Assembly (NCBI RefSeq): GCF_036231355.1
Contig: NZ_CP109496.1
Span: 5,332,001 to 5,396,000, forward strand
Length of the DNA stretch: 64,000 bases
From: Streptomyces sp. NBC_01431
GTDB lineage: Bacteria; Actinomycetota; Actinomycetes; Streptomycetales; Streptomycetaceae
Direction: 5' to 3'
Part shown: piece by piece, positions 7,474-16,586 of the stretch
Layout: every line of letters starts with the position of its first letter
Position numbering within the stretch: position 1 is the first letter of the stretch
Notes under the pieces: generated by a model
The model's database searches: none
Seen by the model: the letters and a program-made list of their open reading frames with translations, nothing else
Told to the model about the DNA's origin: nothing
Made by a program: the position numbers and the translations under genes

Positions 7474-8397
7474 GTGACCGTCCTGGACCGAGTCAGCAGC
7501 ACACCGCGCGCCACCGCGGCCAAGAGGGCGGGGCAGGCCTCCGGGCTCGGCCTCGTGCTCGCGGCCGTCGCGACGGTCGTCTGGTCCGGGAGCTTCGTCG
7601 CCTCCCGGGCCCTGCACGACTCGGTGCCGCCGGTGCAGGCCGCCTTCTGGCGCTGGCTGATCGCGATCGCCGCGGTCGCCCCCCTCGCCGCCCGTGAGGC
7701 CTGGCGCCAACGCGCCCTGATCCGCCGCCACTTGGGGTTCCTCACGGTGGCCTCGCTGCTCGGCATCACCGTGTACAACACCCTCGTCAACCAGGCCGGA
7801 ACCTCCACCACGGCCGGCAACATGGGCATGATCATGGCCGCCTCGCCGGTCCTGATGGCCGTCCACGAACGGCTCACCGGCGCCCGGCTCGGTGCGCGCC
7901 GCACCGTGGGACTGCTCATCGCCTGCGCCGGAGTGCTCCTCCTGGTCAGCAAGGGCTCGCTCGATCTCGCCCTCGCCCCCGGCGATCTCTGGATGGTCGC
8001 GGCCGCCGTCAGCTTCGCCTCGTACAGCGTGCTGCTGCGGCGCCGCCCTGCCGAACTCGGCGGACTCGCCTTCCTGTTCACCACCTTCGTACTCGGCGCG
8101 CTCATGCTGGCTCCCGCGTACGGAGCGAGCCTCGCGGTCCAGGGCGGCTTCGCCGCGACGCCCGCGACGGTCGGCCCGCTCGTCTACGTCGGCGTGCTGT
8201 CCTCCGCCGTCGCCTTCTTCGCCTGGAACAAGGCGATCTCCCTGATCGGCGCCGCCCGCGCCGGAGTCGTCTACTACCTCCAGCCCGTCTGTGTGGCCCT
8301 GCTCTCCTTCGCCCTGCTCGGTGAGGCGACCGGCCCGATGCAGCTGGTGTGCATGGCGCTGATCCTCGGCGGTGTCGTCCTCGGATCGCGCAGGTGA
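7474..8397 (+). CDS. EamA-family (DMT) transporter 2
   Basis: 307 residues from GTG 7474 behind CGGAG (7464-7468). Ten helices form two EamA halves. The first half has VWSGSFVASRALHDSVPPVQAAFWRW-like content with the conserved internal Pro-Pro; the second has SSAVAFFAWNKAISLIGAARAGVVYYL and ends GEATGPMQLVCMALILGGVV. Function is export of a small metabolite, substrate unknown. A LysR regulator follows 35 bp downstream on the same strand and may control both EamA genes. The longer frame upstream runs through the preceding gene's tail and lacks a ribosome site. Confidence 0.85.
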   Translation: MTVLDRVSSTPRATAAKRAGQASGLGLVLAAVATVVWSGSFVASRALHDSVPPVQAAFWRWLIAIAAVAPLAAREAWRQRALIRRHLGFLTVASLLGITVYNTLVNQAGTSTTAGNMGMIMAASPVLMAVHERLTGARLGARRTVGLLIACAGVLLLVSKGSLDLALAPGDLWMVAAAVSFASYSVLLRRRPAELGGLAFLFTTFVLGALMLAPAYGASLAVQGGFAATPATVGPLVYVGVLSSAVAFFAWNKAISLIGAARAGVVYYLQPVCVALLSFALLGEATGPMQLVCMALILGGVVLGSRR

Positions 8398-8419
8398 ACG
8401 GCCCCCTCGGGGGCGCCGG

Positions 8420-8425
8420 TATGTT
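8420..8425 (+). promoter_or_regulatory. -10-like TATGTT, leaderless start of LysR gene
   Basis: TATGTT lies 7 bases before ATG 8433. This layout favours ATG 8433 over ATG 8421. Confidence 0.4.
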
Positions 8426-8432
8426 GCGTCCC

Positions 8433-9344
8433 ATGAGCGAGTGGGACATCAAGAAGCTGTACATCCTGCGGACCCTGCGCGAGCAGGGCACCGTCACCGC
8501 GACCGCCGAGGTGCTGCTCATGACGCCCTCGGCGGTCTCGCAGCAGCTGTCCAACCTCGCCAAGCAGCTCGGCGTACCGCTGCTCGAAGCGCACGGCCGG
8601 CGGGTCCGCCTCACCGACGCCGCCCATCTCGTACTCCGCCACGCCGAAGTCGTCTTCGCCCAACTGGAGCGTGCGGACGCCGAGTTGGCGGGATACCTCA
8701 AGGGCGAGGCGGGCGAGGTGCGGATCGGGGCGTTCTCCACCGCGGTGCCCGCGCTCGTCGTACCGGCCGTACAGCAGTTGCGCCGCAGCCATCCCGCCCT
8801 TGAGGTACGGGTGCGGGAGGCGGAGGCGGCCGAGGCGTACGAGCTGCTCTCGGCCGGGTCGGTCGACCTCGCGCTCTCCCTCGCCGCGCACGCCCCGAGC
8901 GCCCGGGACCCCAAGTTCGCGCTCGTACCCCTGCTCACCGACCCGCTCGACGTGGCCCTGCCCGCGGGGCATCCGCTCGCCGCCGAACCGGGCCTCAGGC
9001 TCGCCGACCTCGCGCACGAACCGTGGATCTACGGCGGCAGCGGCCCCTGGTCCCAGATCACCACGGCGGCCTGCGAGGCGGCGGGCTTCGTACCGGAACA
9101 GGCGCACAGCGCCGCCGGGTGGACCGCGATCCTGGCCATGGTGGAGGCCGGGATGGGCGTCGCCCTGGTACCGCGGATGGCGGCGGCGGACCGCCGCGCG
9201 GGGGTGGTGACGCGGATACTCAGCGCGGACCAGCCCCGACGCCACGTGGTGGCGGCCGTGCGGCGAGGGGCGGAGGACGGCCCCGCCCTGGCCCGGGTCC
9301 TGGCGGCGCTGCGCGAGGCCGCGAACGTACGCCCCGCGGGTTAG
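8433..9344 (+). CDS. LysR-family transcriptional regulator
   Basis: 303 residues. The N-terminal winged helix (residues 5-62) reads LYILRTLREQGTVTATAEVLLMTPSAVSQQLSNLAKQLG in pieces, with TPSAVSQQ as the recognition-helix signature of the family. The rest is a periplasmic-binding-protein-like effector domain, seen in VRIGAFSTAVPALV, VDLALSLAAH and GMGVALVPR. LysR proteins are tetrameric, co-inducer-dependent regulators. It is downstream of two EamA exporters on the same strand, so it may regulate them or the convergent aldo/keto reductase. No ribosome site is present, and the -10-like TATGTT 7 bases upstream points to leaderless translation. Confidence 0.9.
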   Translation: MSEWDIKKLYILRTLREQGTVTATAEVLLMTPSAVSQQLSNLAKQLGVPLLEAHGRRVRLTDAAHLVLRHAEVVFAQLERADAELAGYLKGEAGEVRIGAFSTAVPALVVPAVQQLRRSHPALEVRVREAEAAEAYELLSAGSVDLALSLAAHAPSARDPKFALVPLLTDPLDVALPAGHPLAAEPGLRLADLAHEPWIYGGSGPWSQITTAACEAAGFVPEQAHSAAGWTAILAMVEAGMGVALVPRMAAADRRAGVVTRILSADQPRRHVVAAVRRGAEDGPALARVLAALREAANVRPAG

Positions 9345-9352
9345 GAAAGGCC

Positions 9353-10258
9353 TCAGGACGCGTGCGGCGCGGCCAGGCGGGCCAGCTCCTTTTCGGTCAG
9401 GCGCAGCCCACCCGCGGCCACGTTGTCGAGCAGGTGGTCCGGGTTCCCGGTGCCCGGGATGGCCAGCACGTGCGGGCCGCGGCTCAGCGTCCACGCGAGG
9501 CGGACCTGCGCCGCGCTCACCCCGTGCGCCCGCGCGACGGCCAGCACCTCCTCGCTGTCCGTGCCGCTCGCGCCGCCCTCGCGCCCGGCCCCCGCGATCG
9601 CGTAGAACGGCACGAACGCGATGCCCCGCTCACCACAGAGCCGCAGCATCTCCTCCTGCGCGGCGGGCGCGCCGATCCCGTACGGGTTCTGTACGCAGAC
9701 CACGGGCGCGATGGCCAGCGCCTCGGCGAGGTGGCCGACTCCGACGTTGGACAGGCCCAGGTGGCGGATGAGTCCGGCCTCGCGCAGTTCGGCAAGCGCG
9801 CCGAAGCGCTCCGCGATCGAATCGGAGCCGACGATGCGCAGGTTGACCACGTCGAGGTGGTCGCGGCCGAGCTGGCGCAGGTTCTCCTCGACCTGACCGC
9901 GCAGCTCCGCGGGCGTCCTGGCGTGCGTCCCCCACTCGCCGGTGGGGACCCTGGTGGGCCCGACCTTCGTCGTGATCACGAGGTCGTCCGCGTACGGGGC
10001 GAGCGCCCGGTTGATGAGCTCGTTGGCCGAACGCAGCGGGGAGAAGTAGAACGCGGCGGTGTCGATGTGGTTCACGCCCAGCTCAACTGCCCGTCGCAGT
10101 ACGGCAATTGATCGCTCCCGATCGCTCGGTACGGCGTCGGCGCGCAACGCGGCGCCCTGCTGGGGCAGGCGCATCGCGCCGAAGCCGATCCGGTTGACGG
10201 TGAGGTCGCCGAGCTGCCAGGTGCCCGCGGTGGCCGCGGTGATCGTCTGTGAGGTCAT
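9353..10258 (-). CDS. Aldo/keto reductase
   Basis: 301 residues from ATG 10258. NADPH-dependent oxidoreductase with a TIM-barrel fold. The family marks are RIGFGAMRL near the N-terminus, VNHIDTAAFYFSP with catalytic Asp and Tyr (about residues 62-70), the catalytic Lys in DDLVITTKVG, RLGL/LSNVGVGHL, and the cofactor-binding end LAIPGTGNPDHLLDN. It belongs to the YajO/Tas-like AKR groups; the substrate is unknown. The stop is 9 bp from the LysR stop, tail to tail. It is divergent from the allantoicase gene across a 166-bp region with a 9-bp inverted repeat, so the two may share control. Confidence 0.9.
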   Translation of the reverse strand: MTSQTITAATAGTWQLGDLTVNRIGFGAMRLPQQGAALRADAVPSDRERSIAVLRRAVELGVNHIDTAAFYFSPLRSANELINRALAPYADDLVITTKVGPTRVPTGEWGTHARTPAELRGQVEENLRQLGRDHLDVVNLRIVGSDSIAERFGALAELREAGLIRHLGLSNVGVGHLAEALAIAPVVCVQNPYGIGAPAAQEEMLRLCGERGIAFVPFYAIAGAGREGGASGTDSEEVLAVARAHGVSAAQVRLAWTLSRGPHVLAIPGTGNPDHLLDNVAAGGLRLTEKELARLAAPHAS

Positions 10259-10348
10259 GCCGGGAGTCTGACAGGGGGCGCGGGCCGGGCCGCGAGCTGG
10301 CAGCAAACTGCCATCGGGGCCCCGGCTCCTCGCTTGTCCCTCCGCATG

Positions 10349-10371
10349 TCCTTTCAGTATCCCTGAAAGGA
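10349..10371. promoter_or_regulatory. Inverted repeat between aldo/keto reductase and allantoicase genes
   Basis: Perfect 9-bp arms TCCTTTCAG (10349-10357) and CTGAAAGGA (10363-10371) with a 5-base spacer. It lies 54 bp before the allantoicase ATG and is a plausible operator. Confidence 0.55.
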
Positions 10372-10424
10372 CTGTGCGGAAACTTTCGATGGACGTGAGC
10401 TGTGGGGCGGGCGAGAGTCGGGGC

Positions 10425-11582
10425 ATGACTTCCGACACCGAGACCCGCGAGAACGCGGCGGCCACACAGGACCCGCACGCCAACGACGCCGCGCCCTACG
10501 GCGGTGGCGACCCGTACGCCGACTACCGCTGCGGTGACTTCGCCTTCACCGACCTCGTCGACCTCGCCGACCGCCGGCTCGGCGCCGGAGTCATCGCCGC
10601 CAACGACGAGTTCTTCGCCGAGCGCGAGAACCTCCTGGTCCGCGAGCGGGCCGTCTTCGACCCCGAGCACTTCGGGCACAAGGGCAAGATCATGGACGGC
10701 TGGGAGACCCGCCGTCGGCGCGGCGCGGACGCCGATCGTGATGGCGGCTTCCCCGCGCCCGAGGACCACGACTGGGCGCTGGTACGGCTCGGCGCCCCCG
10801 GCGTGATCAAGGGGATCGTGGTCGACACCGCGCACTTCCGGGGCAACTACCCGCAGCGAATATCCGTACAGGCCACGGCGGTTGAGGGCACGCCCAGCCC
10901 CGAGCAGCTGCTCGCCGAGGACGTGAAGTGGGACGAGATCGTCCCGCCGACCGCGGTGCGCGGCCACGCCGAGAACGGCTTCGAGATCACCACCGGCCGC
11001 CGCTACACCCACATCCGGCTCTGTCAGCACCCCGACGGCGGCGTCGCCCGCCTGCGCGTGCACGGCGAGGTCGTACCGGACCCGGAGTGGCTCGACACGC
11101 TGGGCACGATCGACCTCGTGGCGGTCGTCAACGGCGGTACGTACGAGGAGGCGTCCGACAAGTTCTACTCCTCGCCCACGCAGATCATCCTGCCCGGCAC
11201 GTCCCGGAAGATGGACGACGGCTGGGAGAACCGGCGCCGCCGGGTCCGCGACACCAATGACTGGGTGCGGTTCCGCCTCGTCGCCCAGGGTGCGATCCGT
11301 GCCGTCGAGATCGACACGGCGTACCTGAAGGGGAACTCGGCGGGGTGGATCGCGCTGAGCGGGCGCAACGGTGAGACGGGGGAGTGGTTCGAGATCATCC
11401 CGCGCACGCGCCTACAGCCCGACACCCTGCACCGCTTCCGCCTCCCCGCGCACGCGGTGGCGACCCACGTCCGCCTGGACGCCTTCCCCGACGGCGGGGT
11501 GGCCCGCATGCGCCTGCACGGCACGCTGACGGAGCGGGGCGCGGCGGAACTGCGCCGCCGCCACACGGAGTTGACCGGCTGA
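10425..11582 (+). CDS. alc: Allantoicase
   Basis: 385 residues from ATG 10425. Allantoicase hydrolyses allantoate to ureidoglycolate and urea in purine catabolism. The protein has the two tandem allantoicase repeats of the family. Each carries a MDGWETRRRR/MDDGWENRRRR signature (about residues 88 and 263) and a HPDGGVARLRVHGE/FPDGGVARMRLHGT signature (about 205 and 365). ANDEFFAERENLL begins repeat 1. Length fits the family. No allantoinase, urate oxidase or ureidoglycolate lyase is nearby, so the pathway is encoded elsewhere. A palindrome upstream suggests repressor control. Confidence 0.93.
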   Translation: MTSDTETRENAAATQDPHANDAAPYGGGDPYADYRCGDFAFTDLVDLADRRLGAGVIAANDEFFAERENLLVRERAVFDPEHFGHKGKIMDGWETRRRRGADADRDGGFPAPEDHDWALVRLGAPGVIKGIVVDTAHFRGNYPQRISVQATAVEGTPSPEQLLAEDVKWDEIVPPTAVRGHAENGFEITTGRRYTHIRLCQHPDGGVARLRVHGEVVPDPEWLDTLGTIDLVAVVNGGTYEEASDKFYSSPTQIILPGTSRKMDDGWENRRRRVRDTNDWVRFRLVAQGAIRAVEIDTAYLKGNSAGWIALSGRNGETGEWFEIIPRTRLQPDTLHRFRLPAHAVATHVRLDAFPDGGVARMRLHGTLTERGAAELRRRHTELTG

Positions 11583-11900
11583 CCCCGGTCCCTCCCCCTC
11601 ACTCCCGCCCGGCGGAACGGCTGCGCGTACGACGCCCGTCCGCCGGGCGGTCTTCATTTCCCCACCCCGCCCCTTCCCGAAAGCCTCCGGCGGGTGGGAG
11701 AGCCTGTGCGGCCCGGTGAGCACGGGGCTCCGCCCCGAACCCCGCTCCGCCGGCGCGGAGTAACTCCCTTGCATGACAGGCCGTTTGGCGGTCATTGCCC
11801 CGCATGGGGCTGTCCATCTCCGCGGGGCGCAGCGCAAGGGTGTTCGAGGCCGTCGTGAGTGGGGCGCGGCCCATGGAAAGGCCGCGCCCCACTCACTCCG
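11583..11900. other. Intergenic stretch, alc to pepN
   Basis: 318 bases between convergent genes. It contains the perfect pepN terminator hairpin (11855-11896) and a GGGGCTCCGCCCC palindrome (about 11725-11737) of the kind dispersed in Streptomyces. No gene is seen. Confidence 0.6.
11855..11896 (-). terminator. Terminator of pepN1
   Basis: Perfect 17-bp arms (11855-11871 and 11880-11896) with an 8-base loop, 4 bp beyond the pepN1 stop. Confidence 0.8.
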
Positions 11901-14474
11901 CTACGCGGACGCCGCCGCGTCCGCCGTCTGGGCTCGCAGGGCGCGTTCCACTCCCGCGCGGGACTCCGAGATCAGGCGGCGCAGGGCCGCGTTCGGCTCG
12001 GCGGTGGACAGCCATGCGTCCGTCGCGTCCAGGGTTTCCTGGGAGACCAGCAGCGCCGGGTACAGGCCCACCGCGATCTGCTGGGCGATCTCGTGCGAGC
12101 GGGAATCCCACACGCCCTTGACCGCCGCGAAGAACTTCTCGGTGTAGGGGGCGAGGAGCTCGCGCTGGTCGGGCTGGACGAAGCCGCCGATCACCGCTTC
12201 CTGGACCGCGTTGGGGAGGGTGTCCGCCTCCACCACCGAGGCCCACGCCTCCGCCTTCGCCTCCGGCGTCGGCCGCGCGGCCCGTGCGGTCGCCGCGTGG
12301 CGCTCGCCCGCGGCCGTGCGGTCGCGCTCCAGCTCCGCCGCGATCTCCGCCTCGTCGAGCTCACCCGTCGCCGCGAGGCGCTCCACGAACGTCCAGCGCA
12401 GCTCGGTGTCCACGGCGAGGCCCTCGATGACCTCCGAACCCGTCAACAGGCCCTGGAGCAGGTCCAGTTGCTGCGGGGTGCGGGCGGTCGCCGCGAAGGC
12501 GCGGGCCCAGGCCAGCTGGTGGTCGCTGCCCGGCTCGGACGTGCGCAGGTGCGCCAGCGTCGCCTCGGTCCACTGGGTCAGGCCCGCGTCCCGCCACTCC
12601 GGCGCCGCGTACAGGTCGATCGCCAGCTTCACCTGGCGGTGCAGGGACTGCACCACACCGATGTCGGACTCCTTGGCGATGCCCGACAGGACCAGCGCCA
12701 GGTAGTCGCGCGTGGCGAGTTCGCCGTCGCGGGTCATGTCCCAGGCCGAGGCCCAGCACAGGGCGCGCGGCAGGGACTCGGTGAAGTCGCCCAGGTGCTC
12801 GGTGACGACCCGCAGTGACTCCTCGTCCAGGCGCACCTTGGCGTACGAGAGGTCGTCGTCGTTGAGGAGGACGACCGCCGGGCGCCGGGTGCCCTCGGGC
12901 AGCGGAACCTCGGTGCGGGCGCCGTCCACGTCCAGCTCGATCCGGTTCGTGCGGACCAGCTTGCCCGCCTCGTCCAGGTCGTAGAAGCCGATGGCGATGC
13001 GGTGCGGGCGCAGCGTCGGCTCGCCCTTCGCGCCGGTCGGCAGCGCCGGAGCCTCCTGGAGGACGGTGAAGGACGTGATGGTCCCGGCCTCGTCGACGGA
13101 GAGCTCGGGGCGCAGGATGTTGATGCCCGCCGTCTCCAGCCACGCCGTCGACCAGGTCCTCAGGTCGCGGCCCGACGTCTTCTCCAGCGCGCCCAGCAGA
13201 TCGGACAGGCGCGTGTTGCCGAACGCGTGCGCCTTGAAGTAGGCCTGCACGCCCTGGAAGAACGCGTCCATGCCGACGTACGCGACCAGCTGCTTCAGCA
13301 CCGACGCGCCCTTGGCGTACGTGATGCCGTCGAAGTTGACCAGGACGTCGTCCAGGTCGCGGATGTCCGCCATGATCGGGTGCGTGGAGGGAAGCTGGTC
13401 CTGCCGGTAGGCCCACGTCTTCATCGAGTTGGCGAACGTGGTCCACGAGTGCGGCCACTTCGAACCCTCGGCGTACGCCTGGCAGGCGATCGAGGTGTAG
13501 GTGGCGAACGACTCGTTCAGCCAGAGGTCGTTCCACCACTCCATCGTCACCAGGTCGCCGAACCACATGTGGGCGAGCTCGTGCAGGATGGTCTCGGCAC
13601 GCACCTCGTAGGCGGCGTCCGTCACCTTGGAGCGGAAGACGTACTGGTCGCGGATGGTGACCGCGCCCGCGTTCTCCATCGCGCCCGCGTTGAACTCCGG
13701 CACGAAGAGCTGGTCGTACTTGGCGAACGGGTAGGCGTAGTCGAACTTCTCCTGGAACCAGTCGAAGCCCTGCCGGGTCACGTCGAAGATCGCGTCCGAA
13801 TCCAGGAACTCGGCGAGCGAGGGGCGGCAGTAGATGCCGAGCGGGACGCTCTGCCCGTCCTTCTCGTAGCTGCTGTGCACCGAGTGGTACGGGCCCACGA
13901 TCAGCGCGGTGATGTACGAGGAGATGCGCGGCGTCGGCTCGAACACCCAGAGGTCGTCCTTGGGCTCCGGGGTCGGCGAGTTGGAGATCACCGACCAGCC
14001 GGTCGGAGCCTTCACGGTGAACTGGAAGGCCGCCTTCAGGTCCGGCTGTTCGAACGAGGCGAAGACGCGGCGCGCGTCCGGCACCTCGAACTGCGTGTAG
14101 AGATAGGCCTGTTGGTCCACCGGGTCCACGAAACGGTGCAGGCCCTCACCGGTGTTGGTGTACGCGCAGTCCGCGATCACCGTGAGTTCGTTCGGGCCCG
14201 CTTCGAGCCCGGTCAGGGCGATCCGCGAGTCGGCGAACACGGCGGCCGCGTCCAGCGCGGTCCCGTTCAGGACGACCTCGTGCACGGTCGGTGCCACCAG
14301 GTCGATGAAGGTCTCCGCGCCGGCCTCGGCGGAATCGAAGCGCACGGTGGTGACGGACCGGAAGGTCCCTCCCTCCTGCGCGCCGCTCAGGTCGAGCTCG
14401 ATCGCGTACGAGTCAACGGTGAGCAGGGCGGCCCGCCGCTGCGCCTCTTCACGGGTCAGATTCGTGCCAGGCAC
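11901..14474 (-). CDS. pepN: Aminopeptidase N (M1 family), copy 1
   Basis: 857 residues from GTG 14474, with GGAG at good spacing upstream. Zinc metallo-aminopeptidase that removes N-terminal residues from peptides in the cytoplasm. The layout is an N-terminal beta domain, the GAMEN exopeptidase motif at 264-268, the zinc site HELAH at 298-302 with the third ligand E321 in LNESFA, and a C-terminal ERAP1-like helical domain (from about 520). The length is the normal one for actinobacterial PepN. A second, clearly related gene lies at 21880-24450. Upstream ATG/GTG codons in the frame are not backed by ribosome sites. A DUF1203 gene is divergent from it. Confidence 0.95.
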   Translation of the reverse strand: MPGTNLTREEAQRRAALLTVDSYAIELDLSGAQEGGTFRSVTTVRFDSAEAGAETFIDLVAPTVHEVVLNGTALDAAAVFADSRIALTGLEAGPNELTVIADCAYTNTGEGLHRFVDPVDQQAYLYTQFEVPDARRVFASFEQPDLKAAFQFTVKAPTGWSVISNSPTPEPKDDLWVFEPTPRISSYITALIVGPYHSVHSSYEKDGQSVPLGIYCRPSLAEFLDSDAIFDVTRQGFDWFQEKFDYAYPFAKYDQLFVPEFNAGAMENAGAVTIRDQYVFRSKVTDAAYEVRAETILHELAHMWFGDLVTMEWWNDLWLNESFATYTSIACQAYAEGSKWPHSWTTFANSMKTWAYRQDQLPSTHPIMADIRDLDDVLVNFDGITYAKGASVLKQLVAYVGMDAFFQGVQAYFKAHAFGNTRLSDLLGALEKTSGRDLRTWSTAWLETAGINILRPELSVDEAGTITSFTVLQEAPALPTGAKGEPTLRPHRIAIGFYDLDEAGKLVRTNRIELDVDGARTEVPLPEGTRRPAVVLLNDDDLSYAKVRLDEESLRVVTEHLGDFTESLPRALCWASAWDMTRDGELATRDYLALVLSGIAKESDIGVVQSLHRQVKLAIDLYAAPEWRDAGLTQWTEATLAHLRTSEPGSDHQLAWARAFAATARTPQQLDLLQGLLTGSEVIEGLAVDTELRWTFVERLAATGELDEAEIAAELERDRTAAGERHAATARAARPTPEAKAEAWASVVEADTLPNAVQEAVIGGFVQPDQRELLAPYTEKFFAAVKGVWDSRSHEIAQQIAVGLYPALLVSQETLDATDAWLSTAEPNAALRRLISESRAGVERALRAQTADAAASA

Positions 14475-14607
14475 CCGGTCATCTCCTTCAGATGCTTTGA
14501 GTTCCATCAGATCGTGACGATCCGGCCATCCTTTCACGCAGGATGCGCGCAGCGCGATGTCCGTTTTCCGCCGGAGAACGGGCCCCCGCGCGCCCACGCT
14601 GGTTGCC

Positions 14608-15108
14608 ATGACGACCTACACCGCACGCCCCATCGAGCCCCTCGTACTGAAGCAGTTGCGCGACACCGACGACGCCGGGCGGCCCTGCGTCCCGTACATC
14701 GACCACGAGGGCGGTGACCCGCTGCGGTGCTGCCTGCGGCCCATAGCGCCGGGGGAGCGGGTCGCCCTCGTCTCGTACGCCCCGCTGCGGCGCTGGGCCG
14801 AGGAGACGTCGGCCAAGCCCGGCGCCTACGACGAGCAGGGGCCGGTCTTCATCCACGCCGACGAGTGCGCGGGCCCCTCCGGGGAGGGCGACGACTACCC
14901 CTTCACGCGGCCGGGGGCGATCCGGGTTCTGCGGCGCTACAGCCGCGCCGGGCACATCCTCGGAGGCCGGCTCCTCGAATTCCCCGAGGCCGCGGCGGAG
15001 GGCTTCGACGCCGCCCTCGACGATGCCTTCTCCGACCCGGAGGTCGCCCTTGTCCACGTGCGGGCAGTGGAGTACGGCTGCTTCCAGTTCGAGGTGCGCA
15101 AGCCCTGA
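14608..15108 (+). CDS. DUF1203 family protein
   Basis: 166 residues from ATG 14608. The sequence follows the DUF1203 pattern: an N-terminal PIEPLVLKQLR strand-helix; CVPYIDHEGGDPLRCCLR then PGERVALVSYAPL; GPVFIHADECAG; RRYSRAGHILGG; and EVALVHVRAVEYGCFQFEV at the end. The family is found across bacteria without a known function. It is a small soluble protein with several Cys (C45, C54, C55, C100 region) but no zinc pattern. It is divergent from pepN1, convergent with asd, and separated from asd by a long hairpin. A start 51 bp further up exists but lacks support. Confidence 0.75.
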   Translation: MTTYTARPIEPLVLKQLRDTDDAGRPCVPYIDHEGGDPLRCCLRPIAPGERVALVSYAPLRRWAEETSAKPGAYDEQGPVFIHADECAGPSGEGDDYPFTRPGAIRVLRRYSRAGHILGGRLLEFPEAAAEGFDAALDDAFSDPEVALVHVRAVEYGCFQFEVRKP

Positions 15109-15139
15109 TGTTCGGCTGCGGACCGTGCGTGGCCGGTCG

Positions 15140-15193
15140 CGCGGTTCCCCGCGCCCCTTGCGGGGCGCAGCCCCCAGGGCGCGGGGAACCGCG
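15140..15193. terminator. Bidirectional hairpin between DUF1203 gene and asd
   Basis: Perfect 17-bp arms (15140-15156 and 15177-15193) around a 20-base spacer. The arm sequence is the GGCGCGGGGAACCGCG-type word often seen in Streptomyces intergenic repeats. Confidence 0.65.
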
Positions 15194-15235
15194 TCGGCAA
15201 CCGACGACGGCGCGCAGCCAGCGACTGAAGGGTGC

Positions 15236-16252
15236 TCAGCCCTTCAGCTCGGCGGCAACCAGCTCGGCGATCTGGACGGCGTTCAGCGCGGCGCCCTTGC
15301 GGAGGTTGTCGTTGGACATGAACAGCGCGAGGCCGTTCTCCACGGTCTCGTCGACCCGGATGCGGCCCACGTACGAGGCGTCCTTGCCCGCCGCCTGGAG
15401 CGGGGTCGGGATCTCCGAGAGCTCGACGCCCGGGGCGTTGCCCAGCAGCTCGTAGGCGCGCTGCACACTGATCGGGCGCTCGAAGCGGGCGTTGACCTGG
15501 AGCGAGTGGCCCGAGAAGACCGGGACGCGGACGCACGTGCCGGAGACCTTCAGCTCCGGGATCTCCAGGATCTTGCGGGACTCGTTGCGGAGCTTCTGCT
15601 CCTCGTCGGTCTCGAAGGAGCCGTCGTCCACGATGCTGCCCGCGAGGGGGAGCACGTTGAAGGCGATGGGGCGCTTGTAGACGCCGGGCTCGGGGAACTC
15701 GACCGCGCCGCCGTCGAAGGTCAGCTGGTCGGCGGTCTCGGTGACCTTGCGGGCCTGGGTGTGCAGCTCGGCGACGCCCGCCAGGCCCGAGCCGGAGACG
15801 GCCTGGTAGGTGGTGGCGACCATCGCGGTCAGGCCGGCCTCCTCGTGGAGGGGACGCAGCACCGGCATCGCGGCCATCGTGGTGCAGTTCGGGTTGGCGA
15901 TGATCCCCTTGGGGCGATCCTTGATCGCGTGCGGGTTGACCTCGGAGACCACCAGCGGGACCTCGGGGTGGCCACGCCAGGCGGAGGAGTTGTCGATCAC
16001 GACGGGGCCCTGGGAGGCGACCTTCTCGGCCAGGGCGCGCGAGGTGGCGCCGCCCGCCGAGAACAGCACGATGTCCAGGCCCGTGTAGTCGGCGGTGGAC
16101 GCGTCCTCGACGGTCACGCCGTCCAGGACGGTGCCCGCGGAGCGCGCGGAGGCGAACAGGCGCAGCTCGTCGAGCGGGAAGGCCCGCTCGGCGAGGATCT
16201 TGCGCATGACCGATCCGACCTGCCCGGTGGCTCCGACGATTCCGACCCTCAC
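15236..16252 (-). CDS. asd: Aspartate-semialdehyde dehydrogenase
   Basis: 338 residues from GTG 16252, with AAGGAG just upstream. Makes L-aspartate semialdehyde from aspartyl phosphate with NADPH, the branch point to lysine/DAP, threonine and methionine. The Rossmann start is VGIVGATGQVG. The nucleophilic Cys is C123 in NPNCTTM. QAVSGSGLAG and the substrate-binding region RVPVFSGHS are also present. The length matches the Gram-positive type. Aspartokinase, the usual partner upstream in many actinobacteria, is not next to it here; a secreted protease follows 334 bp away on the same strand. Confidence 0.95.
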   Translation of the reverse strand: MRVGIVGATGQVGSVMRKILAERAFPLDELRLFASARSAGTVLDGVTVEDASTADYTGLDIVLFSAGGATSRALAEKVASQGPVVIDNSSAWRGHPEVPLVVSEVNPHAIKDRPKGIIANPNCTTMAAMPVLRPLHEEAGLTAMVATTYQAVSGSGLAGVAELHTQARKVTETADQLTFDGGAVEFPEPGVYKRPIAFNVLPLAGSIVDDGSFETDEEQKLRNESRKILEIPELKVSGTCVRVPVFSGHSLQVNARFERPISVQRAYELLGNAPGVELSEIPTPLQAAGKDASYVGRIRVDETVENGLALFMSNDNLRKGAALNAVQIAELVAAELKG

Positions 16253-16586
16253 GGTGACTCCTTAGTGCACATGTACGGCTCCGGCGCACCCATGATGCGT
16301 CGGCTCCCGGCGGACTTGTCCAATCCATTGTCCGGGGTGTGGGACGGCTGCCCACTTGTGGCAAGACCATGGCATCCGTGTTGCGTCCGGCCCGAAATGC
16401 CCCATGGGGCCGTTTTTGCTGGCTACGGTCCCGGAAACCCGGCCGATCACCGGCCGCGCCGCACCGTGCCCCGGAGGATTTCCCGTCCGCCGTGACCCGA
16501 GTTCGCCGACGCCCTGACCCCGGACAGCGAAGAGCGGGGCGGGTGCTCGCGATGAGCGCCCGCCCCGCCGTATCGCCCGCGCGGTG
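16253..16586. other. Intergenic stretch, subtilase to asd
   Basis: 334 bases. It holds the subtilase terminator (16534-16568), the asd ribosome site (about 16255-16260) and presumably the asd promoter. No gene is recognised. Confidence 0.6.
16534..16568 (-). terminator. Terminator of the subtilase gene
   Basis: 15-bp arms (16534-16548 and 16554-16568) with one G-T type mismatch and a 5-base loop. It lies 19 bp beyond the stop. Confidence 0.7.

Noticed and set aside
11725..11737. GGGGCTCCGCCCC palindrome as a specific operator
   Set aside because: The same word occurs at about 6403 and elsewhere in Streptomyces DNA in general. It is better seen as a dispersed intergenic palindrome.
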